NCBI GenBank assembly: GCA_002811645.1
Contig: PDIP01000140.1
Coordinates: forward strand, 1-24,732
Reading direction: 5' to 3'
Origin: Corallochytrium limacisporum
Lineage: Eukaryota; Opisthokonta
Length of the DNA stretch: 24,732 bases
The notes under the pieces: generated by a model
Databases searched by the model: none
What the model saw: the letters and a program-made list of their open reading frames with translations, nothing else
Told to the model about the DNA's origin: nothing
Program-made: the position numbers and the translations under genes
Shown: piece by piece, positions 8,691-21,592 of the stretch
How positions within the stretch are numbered: position 1 is the stretch's first letter
Layout of the letters: each line of letters starts with the position of its first letter

Positions 8691-9162
8691 CCCACTCTCT
8701 CCCCCCCCCAACTCCCTTCTCCTCCCATTTTCTGTTTCCTTTAGATTTTACTACCGATATACGCAGGACCGTGACCTTACACAGTATTTTACTACCTATT
8801 TTTTTCCAATTGTTCATTTTTCTTTTTTAACGCAACCCCCCCCTCCGCCCCGGTGTTCTCTCCCCTCCTTCCCGCCTTCCCCCTTTGCGCGCGCTCTCTG
8901 TCTCCCTCCCCCTTCTGCTCTCTCGCTCGCTGCTTTTGTTTTTTTTTTTTAGTTCGCTTTTCTTCGCGGGGTCTTGTGGTAGGGCTTATACTACTAGCCC
9001 CAGCAGGGAAGAGAGAGGGAGCGCGGGGAAGAGGTAGGTGTGGGGGGGGGGAGAGGGCAGGAGCCCGCAATGTCAAAAAAGTACCGCCGCTGACGTGTAT
9101 GATGGACTCTTGCACAGCATGGCGAATAAGCGCAGCGCGGGCAAAGGAAATGATGAAGGACA

Positions 9163-9178
9163 TACGTACGTACGTACG
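9163..9178. repeat. (TACG)4 self-complementary microsatellite
   Basis: Four TACG units contain a perfect 14-bp palindrome at 9165-9178. A repeat whose unit is self-complementary can extrude as a cruciform. Confidence 0.9.
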
Positions 9179-9325
9179 CGTGTGTGTGAGTGATGAACAG
9201 ACAGCGGTGGAGGGAAGCAGATGACAAGGAGCGGCGGAGAGGAAGACGAAGAGCCATAGGGAGGGGGAAGCAGGAGGAGGAGGACAAGGGGATACACACA
9301 GAACAAAGGAAAACTAGCAAGAAAA

Positions 9326-9355
9326 AGAGAGAGAGAGAGAGAGGGAGGGAGGGAG
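9326..9355. repeat. (GA)n tract grading into (GGGA)n
   Basis: About 17 bp of perfect GA is followed by GGGA-type units, with the purines on the + strand. Confidence 0.85.
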
Positions 9356-10156
9356 CTCGAGCGACATTTGGTGATGTGTTTAAAAAAGTGGAGTGGTGTT
9401 CGCATAGGTGGAAATAGCCACAGAATCTTTCGTTTTGATTTGATCTGAGTTTCCTTCGGTAGCTTGCAAAAAAGTGGTTCCGTCGCTCTCAGTGGACTAC
9501 TTCCTTCGTCTCGAATGTGTGTAGTCGCGTGTTTCGTGCGTGTATTGGTGCGGCAGGAATGTCAAAACATTGAAGTTCCCTATAACAAATCAGGAGGTGT
9601 ATGAATGCGCAGAGCAAACAGAAATTCCACCGACGATGAACCAAAAATAAAACCAAATTACGAAAGGAAACCAAGAAAATTCGGAAATTCTGTATCAGTG
9701 TACGATAATAAAATGCGGAAGGCGGAAAAGTTTGGTAGCGTAACACTCCTCCTGGTCATGCACACTTGAGTATAGATATGGAAGGGGCCTTTTGACACCT
9801 TTTCTTCCGTACCGTCCGTTATCGGGATTATTCGTGCAGTTGGGGTGTGAGCGTGAGTGTGAGTGAGTGTATGCGTTGGGGCGGTGGCAGGACCCCTCAG
9901 TGACCGTCCGATTGGGGTCAGGTGCTGAAATATGTCCTGTTTCTTCGTGCATTCGCTCACCTTAGTTTGTCCCCGGACCCCGTGTCAGATATACAAGAGT
10001 CATGGGCGTGTACGTTCGACGACCCGACAAAGGCGTTTAGGGTCGCACAGAGATGCGGAGTCCGTTCGCCGTGTTCCTGTGCGTGTGTGTGGAAGGGGGG
10101 GAGGGAATGCAGGTGGTGGCAGAGGAGGAGGGGGGGATAGCCGTGTTGGATGTGAA

Positions 10157-10176
10157 TGTGTGTGTGTGTGTGTGTG
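10157..10176. repeat. (TG)10 microsatellite
   Basis: Perfect alternating TG. It sits between a G-rich stretch and a degenerate GAT-rich patch (about 10184-10213). Confidence 0.9.
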
Positions 10177-10828
10177 GAGATCTTGTGATGATGGATTGAT
10201 TTGATGACGATGTCGACGAAACTTTAACACCGAAGCCGCCATCCGATCAGTAAGGAAGAAGGCCCATCCCCCCTTCACACCCCACTGGTCCTTTCCAGAC
10301 ACGAAGATACACATTACCCACACACCCCCTCTCTCTTTTGCTCTCTTGGTCTGTGTCAGGGTGCCTTGCCGAATATTGCTTTTTTTTTGGTTCGCTAGCT
10401 TCCACCGCCAAGACGCTCGTCCTCCCCCCTCCCACAGCCTGCGCACCTAACCACAATGCGACGCTCATAAAAAAATTGCAAACAAATGTTTGTACAACAA
10501 CACCCACCACTACTTCGAAAATGTCCGCAACAAATATTCGTCGATGTGGCAATTTTAAGTTGTAGGGATGGATTCGGGGGAGAAGGGGGGGGAGGGAGGG
10601 GAGATGGGTGTAGGGACATACCCGGAATACGAGAGAAAAACCGAAGAACCAAAGGGCCATCGATCCAAATCAAGAAGAGACAGCCCGTTCCAAACAAAAG
10701 GGGAGGGGGTTGTGGTGTGGTCCCGCCAACACGTCCCTCCCTTTAAACCCCCCAAGGGGTCCCCCGCGACACCCTCCCTCCCCCCCGTTCCCTTCTGTTT
10801 GGCCCTGACCTGGCATGTGTCTGTGTAT

Positions 10829-10846
10829 GTGTGTGTGTGTGTGTGT
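10829..10846. repeat. (TG)9 microsatellite
   Basis: Short perfect TG run with imperfect TG units on its left. Confidence 0.85.
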
Positions 10847-11066
10847 CTATGTCCAACACTAAAGGGGGAGGGGCTGTCTTGTGTCTATATTGTTGTTATT
10901 TCCTTGTTGTTTCGTTCCTTACCATATGTTTTTCCTTCGGGACAACAACTTGGCAGACATCTGACGACCAAGCCCCAAAATGCAAAATCTAAGGAGGCAG
11001 AACCAAGGGGGTCGCATTACACACACACAAGGGGGTGACCATTAGGACTTTTTCTTTTGCGCGCGG

Positions 11067-11119
11067 TCTCTCTCTCTCTCTCTCACTCACTCTCTCACTC
11101 TCTTTCTCTCTCACTCTCT
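11067..11119. repeat. Interrupted (CT)n tract
   Basis: About 53 bp of CT with CACT and TTTCT interruptions, pyrimidines on the + strand. Confidence 0.9.
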
Positions 11120-13182
11120 TGTCAGTTGTCATTCTGTAAGGATGGAAGGGGGATATGTTTTTTTTGTTACTTTTTTTTTTAATTTTGCAAGAAACGACAA
11201 GGACAGGAAGAGTCCGAAGGTTTCGACCGAGGGAAAAATCCTTTGCAGCGGCGGCGCTGGTGGACCCAGAACCATACCACAATAACCCCGGGGTGGGGGA
11301 GAAAACAAGAGAAGGAAGGTACGCACGAACCAGAAAAACTAAGACACGAAGCAACAACAAAAACACACTCACACATGGGAAGCAAGACCGCTTTCCTTTT
11401 AAAACAACAACAACCACCATCCGAACGACCATCAAACAAAAACAGCCACGGACGGGAAAATAAAAGAAGGTAGTCTTGCCAAAATAGACTTACACCGTAC
11501 CAGGAGCGGGATAATACACACGAGCGGTCAGTTTGCCAGCCAGGGGTTCCTGACACGTCCACGCTTCTTCGCGATATTTTTGATTGTCGTCTTCTTCTTT
11601 TTTATTTCTTCGCTTTTCTTCTAATTTCATGATTCCGTCCGGAACGGTTCGGGTGCGGTTCTATTGTGTTTTTATCTGCGTGCGTTCAAATTCAATATAT
11701 TATGTACGGTGCTCTCGGACAATCACGGCGGGCGGACCTTGGTACGGTCGTTATATACATTCCTCCCGGGCTGCCGACCGGCCCACGAGATCTAACGGGG
11801 ACCATACCATGCTGTATAATGAATGTATTGCATTATCTCTGGCTATCGGCACCAATCACGGTCAGGTGCCTGTTCTTCCATTGCATAGGAAACCGTACGC
11901 CTTCGATGTTTGCGCCACCGTTGTGTTAGGAATTGAGCTTTGGTTCATAGGTAGGGTACTTTCATTTCTTTGATGATCTGATACATAATATATTACAGTA
12001 TTAAGACTGGAATCCTATTTTGGAAATTATGTAGTAATCTGAGATGGCCATCCCGACCAAGCGTTGTCCATTGTGTTTTACGCTATCTTCTATCTCTCCA
12101 ATCCCCTCTCACACACTCTACCATCATGCCACATGCAAATCCACATCCTTCCTCTTTTCGCTATAGCAGGCAAAAGTATTGGTGCATTACTCTTGCGCGC
12201 GAGCGATGGGTAGCGCAGATGGCCACCGGTGTCTTGATCCGCTGGAAAGGCATCCTAAAAATATGGTGGCGCTCCCGCCTCCAAAGTCATTAAAGGAAAA
12301 AGAAAAAAAAAGGAAACTCTCAAGCCTTCACTTGCCTGACGCACACAACACTGAACACCCGCAATGGCTCGCATACACCAATCAGGGCAGCCAGCCACCT
12401 GCAATTACCGGTACCTTAGTCTGTGGTCCAGTCCGTCTGTTTTTTTTTTCTCATTTGCTCACTTTAGCAGATCTTATTCTTGCGTTGTCCATTTTTCCTT
12501 TTTTTTCAGAATTTTCCGGTGCGTGAGACAGTGGATTCAACAATGGGAACGGGGGCCCCTACCAGCACGCAAGTGTCGCATTGCTCGTTAACTCTCTCGA
12601 CCAATGTTTTCATTGTTTTTCTGCGGAGGTAGACCGCGCGTTTCTGCACTAGTGACTTCTAAGAATCTTGTACAATAGTAACTTGGCCCTAGAGTCTGAG
12701 AACTTTACAGTGTGTACTGTGAACAGTTTGGAACCGGTGCTCGATGCAAACGTGGTGGTATTATTATACGGACTTTTAATAAACTGTCTATATTGTTATA
12801 TTAAAATACATATTTTCATATACTTTCATTGTGTAATTAGCCAACTGCGCCATGCAGAGAGTGAGAACGTAGTACTGAAAAAATTTTCCGTTCCAGTTAT
12901 TGTGCCTTTGTGGGTTAAATTCTGACACAAGGGACAATATTTCATGTACTGAACGTACAGGGAAGAAGTCCGAGTTACTCAGAATTTATGACGCCCGAAC
13001 AGAGAGAGGGAAACCCAAGAGAAACGCAAGAGACGAGTCCACCGGCCCGAAACTCACACACACTCAGGCCTGATTACACTCGCCCAAACACCCACACACC
13101 CACTCCGGAACACACCCAGCCCAGACACCTGGAACAAACAACTGGGGGGCAGTGTGCGATTTCAGGACCCCCGGGCCCGCCT
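11120..13182. other. Gene-free, partly AT-rich region
   Basis: No supported gene. The longest frame (11584-11973, +) gives 129 residues without a recognisable domain. Sequence at about 11960-12020 and 12660-12970 is distinctly AT-rich and free of microsatellites. It could be ordinary intergenic DNA or a decayed element, and I see no terminal repeats that would define one. Confidence 0.55.
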
Positions 13183-13295
13183 CACACACACACACACATA
13201 CACCTACACACACACACATACACCTACACCTACACACACACACACATACACACATACACACACACACATACACACATACACACACACACACACAT
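13183..13295. repeat. CA/TACA/CCTACA composite repeat
   Basis: About 113 bp of (CA)n punctuated by CATACA and CACCTACA. The first part has a higher-order period: CATACACCTA at 13197 recurs at 13217, 20 bp later. It lacks the purine/pyrimidine strand separation of the GA tracts but is largely alternating pyrimidine-purine. Confidence 0.95.
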
Positions 13296-16040
13296 TCACC
13301 CCCGTTTTGCCTCTCCCCTCCCTTCCACACGAAACATCCACACTGCGTCATGAAAGTGAGTGATTTCTGTTGCCCCGAAAACCGAAAAGTCGGAAAGTGA
13401 AAGTTTGGGGGGCGGCGGTGGCTGGGGGAGAGGACCACGGGAGCCCGCCGCAAGGGTGGTGGACAAGAGCAGAAAAGTTTGTGACAAAGGGCGGGCGACC
13501 CAAAGGGACCAAATGAAAAAAAAAAAAGGAAAAAAAAAGGAACGCACTATCAACCGCATCACACACCGCCTGCTCACGACCGCACTAAAAACACAAACGA
13601 TGACGATCACTCGCAGTTGTCTTCTCGCATATTCCAAATAGAGCTCGAGTTTTTTTTTCGCAACAGAACTCGCATATAATCACTATGAAAGCGAATGTAC
13701 CAAACAGTCTTAGTTGTTGAAATTGATTGGGCAAGGGTGACCAACCAAAGCGACAGGGCACCGCAATGTCCTTGTTCCATCCGTACGAAAAAACAAATAA
13801 AGCAAGTTGCCATCTCTTTTGCACAAATTAGAGAGCTTCCTGAAGGAAGCATGTGTGAAAAAAAGCGGGAGTATTCACTATGGACGTCGCAGGATATACG
13901 ACCTCAGAGGTGACAAAAAGTAACCTGGGTGAGATCGTAAAAAAATATATAGCCGCCGCGTATTAATGTGGCTCCTCCCCTCTCCCCTTCCGCCAGAAGC
14001 GGCTTTGCTTACCCTGTCAACTCTTGTGTTCTGTCCCTCTCTCTCTCCCCCCCCCCTGCCGTCCCTCCCCGGGCCTTCCCTCCCTTTGATTCTTTATGCC
14101 CCAGCTACCGATGGATGCTTCCGCTGTCCTGGGTCTGAGGATCTTTGTTTGATCTGAATGCCTTGGTAAGGAACTGATAGGAGGACCGGACCCCCGCTGT
14201 GTCTGGTGGCGGAGAGAGAGAGGGGAAGAACCACCCACCCGGAACGGCCAGGAAAAACACGGGAAGCGAAGGGGGGGGGCCTTCCCTTTGCCTTCGTCTG
14301 TTGCAGTGGCATAAGTAGTGAATGAACGTACTTGCTTGGCGGTGTGTGTGCCTTTACGTGAGGTTGAGCGAAGGAGGAGAGGATATCTGATGGTATGTTG
14401 CCCCATATGACAGAGGGTCGGGGGAGGGAGGTGGTACCAAGCCGAAGCGGAGGGAGCCGTTTCGTGTGACTGTGTGAGAAGGCGGTGCGGAGCAGCAAGT
14501 TCTTTTTGCACGGGAGAGAAGGGGGAAGGGGGGGTGGGGGAGAGGAGAGAGCGAGTGAGGGACGGGGACCCGGAAGGGTTTAAGGGAGAGAGCATGGGTG
14601 ATTGTTTGGAGAAAGTGTGAATTCATTCGAAATGTCCAGCCAGTGTTCCGAACGGTATTCTGTACATATTCAATATACTAGGCGGTTCCAAACAAATGAC
14701 ACGATGCCCACCTGCGCATTCTTTTTTGATGTGTCCATCCAACCCACAGAATTTGTATCAGAAACTTGAACGGTGGGGGGAGGGGGGGGGGCGAGGAGGA
14801 GATGGGTGATTTACGGAAGGGGACCGGGCACAATGAGCGAGCCGACAGCAAGACGCGAGAAACAGCGCAATGTTCACTATAGTGCCCCCGTAAAGTTGCT
14901 CTGGGCTCCCGGTAAACGTATCTGTGCGACACCGAGTGTATCACTTTTTCGTCTGCACACTGTCGAGACAGGGCTATTGCATGGTACACTTGGCCCGTCC
15001 CACACTTACTGATAGTCCGGTGTACCGTTACCGCAACTGTTGCGTGTAAGTTGAACAAAGAGACGAGGTAGAGGAGAATGACCACGATGTTCCACCAAGT
15101 TTTCCAGAAAGCGGTCCCCCACCACCCCTCCCTCCCTCTTCCTCCCCGGCAGCCCCAAAATCCTGCCTCCCTCTCTTCTCTCCTCCCTCCCCCCCCCCCC
15201 AAACGGTCGCAGCCCATGTGAGTCTGGTGTGAGGATCGATCACGCAGTGGTACTCGAAACTGATTTTCTGTGCTGTGTTGCTGAGCAAAAAAGTAAACGA
15301 AAGAAGCCGCCCGTGAGGATTTATCTATTGGCTCAGGCTGTCCCTTTACCCCTGCGCTGCTATTCCCGGGCTTCCCATTTGTTCTGGCCCAATATGTTGG
15401 AGGACATATTCTTACGTCCTTTCATCGAATTTGTACAAACCAAAACAGAACAATGCGATAAACACTAATTGATAGTAGAAGAAGAAAAAATAGAGGGGTT
15501 ACCGGTGCTGCCGGATAAAGTTTGTGGGGTGCGGGGAGAAGGGGGATCTGTATTGGATAAAGTTAATGGAGTTGAAAAGAATGTTGCGTAGTTTTATCTA
15601 AACGATTGAAGGAAGTATGGCAAGGTAGGGGGAGCCGCACATGCGGGACCCAAAACGAGACAAACACGAAGGGGAAGAAAAAAGTTTTAAGGATTTTGGT
15701 AGATTAAGAAATGATGGGCAGCGTATGTTATCCGCGTCCGGACACGAAGACCAGGAGGGAAGGCCTAGGCAAATATATACTCAATGACCGGCGACGCGCA
15801 AAAGTGGATGAGAGACGAGATTGATGGATGGATTGGATCAGACGGGAGGGCGGCGCCGCGGGGAGGGGGACGGCATGCCTTTTAGAAGAGACACAAATGA
15901 AATCATTGCTGCCGACCTTGCATAGTGAGAGACGGGGTTGTGGAAGAGAGAAAATGTGCCCAGAGGAAAAAAAACCGAGAAACGGCGTGTAGATGAAAGA
16001 CTACAGCACAATCGCCGAGGGGGACACAAGCGAGAGGGAG
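13296..16040. other. Gene-free region with poly-A, poly-C and poly-G runs
   Basis: No supported gene. Low-complexity patches include A-runs at about 13515-13538, CT followed by poly-C at about 14037-14057, a G-rich run at about 14518-14542, G runs at about 14775-14790 and C12 at 15189-15200. The sequence between them looks unique. Open frames up to 192 residues exist but are compositionally biased and overlap in both directions. Confidence 0.6.
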
Positions 16041-16085
16041 AAAGAGAGAGAGAGAGAGAGAGTGTGTGTGTGTGTGCGTGTGTGT
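16041..16085. repeat. (GA)n to (GT)n compound microsatellite
   Basis: A perfect GA run switches directly to GT near 16063, then continues with one C interruption. The order matches the 7764-7850 tract. Confidence 0.9.
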
Positions 16086-17304
16086 ATTATGTGACTGTGG
16101 GCGCCCATTGGTGATTGTGTTTCATCCCTGTGCACCACACTTGACAGGTGTTTCCTCTCCCCCCCAGTGTGCGCACTGACGGCCACAAATCACAGTCAGG
16201 CAAGTCCCAAAGGAGAGCAAGGGACAAGGACTAGTCTACACCAGGATTCCATCCCATATGTCCCATCCTACCCCATCCAGGCGGACCATCCCTGTGGTGT
16301 CCTTCCATTCCATATACATGCATGTTCGTCGTCATTGGCATGCCTTTATGGACTGTTAGAAACCGTACGGAAGCCATGACGGCAAACCACTGACGAACCC
16401 TGATCTCGGAGAGATGGCGAAAGTCCGCAAACCTAACGGACTGGAGCGTCAAAGCACAAATTTGGTTGAGTAGGATGGGTCACAGATGTCACCAGCACCT
16501 ACAAGGAAAGAAAAAATGTTGCAGGACTGCAAGAAACCATGGTGTAGGGATTGTCGCTCCGCTTTATGCGGTTGCGGAGCCTGCTAGCAGCCAGCCACCA
16601 AGCGGGGAAGCGGAGGTGGCACAGTGGTGCAGGTCGGGCAATGTCCGTGTTTGGTTCGTGTGTGGCTAAGTTGGTACTTTGTCTCTAAGCGCTCACCCAA
16701 AACCCCAGCTGCAGACCCCAACCACCACAACATTCCGGATTGTTAGACCGCGCCAGTCCTTGCCGTCATGAATCTACACGACGCATTGTTCCACGTTGAC
16801 CCGCTGTTCTTTCGCAAATACGGGATACATTTGTTTGGCGAACTTGTGCCTTGCTCTCAAACCGGTACTCGGAGTCTTGAACGTGTGCGGGATATGACCT
16901 CCGAATCATGCACACTCCCAATCGGTCTCTGAAGGAACATTTGAATGATTGAAGCAAAGTGAAGTGCTTGGGCAAACAATGATGTGGACTGCCGCCTTCG
17001 CACATCTGTTTGAAAAGGGCCTGTACATTAACCATGTACGGAGCTGAAGAAAAGGATAGTGAGTAAAACAGGATAGGGCTTGGCAGAGAACAAGAGAATA
17101 TTTTCGGCACTGACGGCCCAGGGTTTGCAAGGGTTGACACAAGATTGTCCAACAACCAGCACACACAAAAACAACAGGTGATGATTTGTTCTGGGAGTCA
17201 ACAAATTCTTTGCCACTAAAATTCTTCGCAGAAGCCAGCCATCATTTCTAGACAGTGGTGAGATTTGTCACCACCCGCTGCAGCCCACACACGCGGATAC
17301 GCAC
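16086..17304. other. Gene-free unique region
   Basis: No supported gene. Base composition is balanced and microsatellites are nearly absent, in contrast to the flanks. The longest frame (16766-17164, -) gives 132 residues and overlaps an 86-residue frame in another register. I recognise no domain in either. This could hold exons of a spliced gene or a non-coding RNA, but I see no evidence that decides it. Confidence 0.5.
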
Positions 17305-18524
<1,220 letters not shown>

Positions 18525-18574
18525 GTGTGCGTGTGCGTGTGCGTGTGCGTGTGCGTGTGTGTGTGTGTGTGTGT
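18525..18574. repeat. (GTGTGC)5-(GT)10 alternating purine-pyrimidine tract
   Basis: Five GTGTGC hexamers (18525-18554) are followed by ten GT dinucleotides (18555-18574). The 50 bp are strictly alternating purine-pyrimidine, the sequence class that adopts left-handed Z-DNA most readily, with the GC steps strengthening that tendency. Confidence 0.97.
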
Positions 18575-19510
18575 TGTACCCGTAGATAGTTTTCTTGCAG
18601 ACTCGGACGCAGGTGACGGGTGTGGCTTGTTTTTGTTCGATTCCCAATTTCGTCGTTTTGCTAGCAGAACTCCCACTTCAGATGCGTCCCTTCCGCGCGC
18701 CCGTCCCCCCCCCCCCTTCCCCCGGGGTTCTTCGCCTCGGTCCCCTATCACTGTTTAAAACCCGCCAACATACCCCCCCCCTTTTTTAGGTCGCCCGTCT
18801 CTTTTATTACTCCTTTCCTTTTCTCCTTCCGGATTGCTTCGCATTATTTTTTTATTCTGTATTTTTTTTTCTTGGAACGCCAAAAAAGCAGAAACGGACC
18901 GCAGCTCGGTACATTGTGGGGGGGGGGTGAACCACCCGCACACTCGTTCCATCACCATTGGTGGCGGCATAATTCGTTCTTTTCTCTGGGAGGAGGAGGG
19001 TGTGTGTGTGTGTGTGCGTGAGTGTGTATGGGATAGCGGAGTTTGGGTGCTTTCTACGAGAAGTCTAGGGAGCCCTAGCGCGTGCATGCATGTGCCATGT
19101 TCACGGATAGATGGTGGTTCCCGGAGAGGGTGGATGGATGGCCGCTCCGCGCCCGTGGTCATCACTCTTCCGCAACTCTCCGCAGTTGCGCTGCGAAAGT
19201 TTCCGACTGGACCCTATGCTGTCCCAAAAGAATTGAAAGTGTGCAATGCAGAATGAAGAATAGAACACCGGCGCAACATACAAAATCTGCAATCTCACTT
19301 TTAGGAGTTGTTTTCCTGCATTCCGTCCTCTTTCTTTGACAGATTAGAGACTTGGCAGAGTTACTTACAAAAACAAAACCCCCAAAGAACGACAAGAACA
19401 GGAATGAAGCCCAGTGCACTGGTGATCACGTTACGCACCCATGACGCATTTGGCGAGGGGCAGAGCCCCTAAGAAAAGAAGAGAAGGAAGCAGAGTGTGA
19501 GCGAGAACAG
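18575..19510. other. Gene-free region with poly-C and TG tracts
   Basis: No supported gene. It includes C12 at 18705-18716, a second C run near 18773-18781, G runs near 18919-18928 and a TG run at about 19001-19016. Frames up to 140 residues are unrecognised. Confidence 0.55.
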
Positions 19511-19681
19511 GGGAGAGAGAGAGAGTGAGAGAGAGAGAGAGGGAGAGTGAGAGAGTGAGAGCGAGAGAACAGAAGAGAGAGAGAGAGAGAGCGAGAGCGA
19601 GAGAGAGAGGGAGCGAGAGAGAGAGAGAGCGAGAGCGAGAGAGAGAGGGAGCGAGAGAGAGAGAGCGACGAAGAATGAGCG
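19511..19681. repeat. Long GA-rich tract with 38-bp tandem duplication
   Basis: About 170 bp of GA interrupted by GC, GT and GG steps. GCGAGAGCGAGAGAGAGAGG begins at 19591 and again at 19629, so part of the tract is a two-copy tandem repeat of period 38. A smaller GA run follows at about 19741-19762. Frames through it translate to Arg/Glu or Ser/Leu dipeptide repeats and are not genes. Confidence 0.93.
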
Positions 19682-19762
19682 AGAAAAATGTAACCGAGAA
19701 CGAAGAGGGGAGCCCGAGAGACTTTGCGAGCGGGAGAGTAAGAGAGAGAGAGAGCGAGAGAA

Positions 19763-21010
19763 GGGAAGGCTGCGACATAATACATTGTACGGATGACCTT
19801 CTTCTACTCGTCTTAGCTACTTTGCATGGTGTCTCATGCCCGGACATGCAACATCCGTCCCGTCCATCTCAGGAGAGCTTGGGGATTCAGCACAATGTTC
19901 GTTTCGTCGACAGACACAACAAAGCGCGCCACAGCACCGGAGGATGGGGAAAGGGGAATTCCGCGCGGGCCATGGGGAGGGTCTCCACTTTCTTTGATCT
20001 AAAACTGTTAGGACTCTGTGTGCGTGGCCCCACATACCATCTATATTCAAAACAATAGGTTTTGACGATCTATCTTCCACCCTAGATATGTCGTGTTGCA
20101 TATCTATGATCCCTAACGTTGGCGATATGCCATATTTCAGCGGACAAGAGATATCACGTATCTCACCTTTAACTGTGCATCACTACCCAAACCCGCACCC
20201 CGAGGGATCCAAAAGGAGCCAAGACCTTGAAGCGCTAGCACAGCTCGTGCGATGCTGGTTTTTTGATGCACTGCCTTGCACAATAGGGGTAAGCAACACG
20301 GCGGCGCGGAGTGGGGGGGTACCAAATAGAAGAAGCAATGATGTAATAAGCTACATACTACTACGTATGCTTCACTAATAAGTTGACACCGGGTAGTAGT
20401 AGGTGCGGCAACGAATGAACCGCTGATGAAATGGTGCTCAATTCGGCATGCAAACACTGTGCAGCGGCGTACGTTGGCTATGAGTCCCTGCTGTCAATTT
20501 TTTTTGGGATTTGTCGGGGAAGTTGGTATCTCTCTTTTCACTGCCATCAAGGGATTTCCTCTTCTGAAGAATGAACGGTAAACGTTAGTTTATTAAGTAT
20601 ATAAATTAGCAATTTTTAAGAATGTAGGAGGGAATTAGTGCCCAGCAGAAACGAAAAACTCAAATGTTTCATTGCAGGCATATGAATCTTAACTCTACGC
20701 ATGTCAATTTTAAGTGATGGGCACTGGAAAGAATCAATTGATTGCATATATTGGGTATTACAGAATTGCGGGATGGCCATGCTTGTGGAAGAACAAGATA
20801 AAGCAGCTCCGTTTTTTCTCCCACCCCATCTCCCAACGACAAACCTCTTCGCTCTGACTCTGTTGCTGGTTCACTTCGTCATAAAATATGAGACTGAACG
20901 AAGAATGTAAAACTGGGAAGCCGAGTTTATTTTTTGGTGAACCCCGCCCAACGGGCCCATTTCGGGTGCCATCGAAATTGGGAAGAGAGTCAATAAAAAT
21001 CTCAAAAAAT
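19763..21010. other. Gene-free, partly AT-rich region
   Basis: No supported gene. The sequence appears unique, with an AT-rich stretch at about 20570-20710. Small frames, including 20088-20378 (+, 96 residues), show no recognisable domain. Confidence 0.55.
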
Positions 21011-21060
21011 GTGAGAGAGCGAGAGAGAGAGAGAGGAAGAGAGGGGGAGAGAGAGAAAGA
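21011..21060. repeat. Interrupted (GA)n tract
   Basis: About 50 bp of GA with GC, GG and AA interruptions, purines on the + strand. Confidence 0.9.
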
Positions 21061-21455
21061 GCCAGGAACGGACGGCCATGGATTGACATGTTGGTTGCTA
21101 GAGCAATCATGCTGGATCCTATGGGGGAGGTGAAGAGAAAGTACGCTGGAGATAAAAAAGGGCTGACGGGTACTTAAACGAACGATTACAAGCAGGACAC
21201 TGGCTGCAAGCTCCCAGCAAGCACAGCCATCGCTTTCGCAAGGAATGATGCTACCAAGTTTCGTCTAGACTTACTTGTGAGTTACATCTTGTTTCATTTA
21301 ATAAGCAAAATGATAGCAATACATTAACTATAGAATACTTCTAAGAAGCTTGTTTTGGACAGAGGAGATGAAGAGGAAGCAGGGGATGCGAGGGAGACCA
21401 GGGGTTTGGTTTGCGCAGCAACGGTCAAAGCAGTACGTGGAGCTCAGCGACACAC
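21061..21455. other. Gene-free spacer between GA tracts
   Basis: No supported gene. The sequence appears unique and AT-rich at about 21285-21345. I see no regulatory or structural motif in it. Confidence 0.55.
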
Positions 21456-21592
21456 AGAGACACAGAGAGCGAAAGAGAGAGAGAGAGAGACAGACAGAGA
21501 GCGAGAGCGAGAGAGAGAGAGAGAGAGAGGCAGAGACAGAGACAGAGACAGAGACAGAGAGAGAGCGAGAGAGAAAGAGAGAGACAGGGAGA
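21456..21592. repeat. GA tract with (CAGAGA)5 hexamer array
   Basis: A purine-rich tract of about 137 bp. Five perfect CAGAGA hexamers lie at 21531-21560, flanked by (GA)n with CA, GC and AA interruptions. Apparent long open frames are Arg/Glu repeats produced by the tract. Confidence 0.93.

Larger units (their letters stand above)
7874..9325. other. Pyrimidine-rich gene-free block with splice-acceptor-like sites
   Basis: No gene is recognisable here. The + strand is largely T/C-rich, with repeated pyrimidine tracts ending in AG: to 7957 (CTTCGTGCAG), 8310 (TTTCTCGGCAG), 8487 (GTGTTTCAG), 8744 (GTTTCCTTTAG) and 8952 (poly-T, then AG). Poly-C runs lie at 8253-8264 and about 8338-8348. Open frames translate to Ser/Leu/Arg/Glu-rich low-complexity protein. 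Such tracts arise by chance in C/T microsatellite DNA, so a spliced non-coding transcript is only a possibility. Confidence 0.5.
9420..11060. other. Gene-free region
   Basis: No supported gene. The sequence is apparently unique, with GT-rich patches at about 9845-9872 (GTGAG/GTGTG variants), a perfect (TG)n at about 10157-10176 and another at about 10829-10846. G- and C-rich runs lie at about 10095-10138 and 10575-10605. Frames are short and overlap in several registers. Confidence 0.6.

Noticed and set aside
11584-11973. 129-residue frame with a peptide faintly like the Ty1/copia RNase H EAEYIALS motif
   Set aside because: Only a few residues match, and the preceding conserved RNase H and reverse transcriptase blocks are missing in all frames. 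No long terminal repeats are visible.
12206-12260. tRNA-like GGGTAGCGCAGATGG
   Set aside because: It resembles a D-arm only. There is no matching T-arm and no anticodon stem.
13183-13295. Possible CRISPR-like array because of the regular CA/TACA units
   Set aside because: The units are adjacent microsatellite variants with no unique spacers, and the DNA is eukaryotic.
18630-18650. TGTTCGATTCCC resembling a tRNA B box
   Set aside because: The 50 bases upstream contain no A box or cloverleaf.
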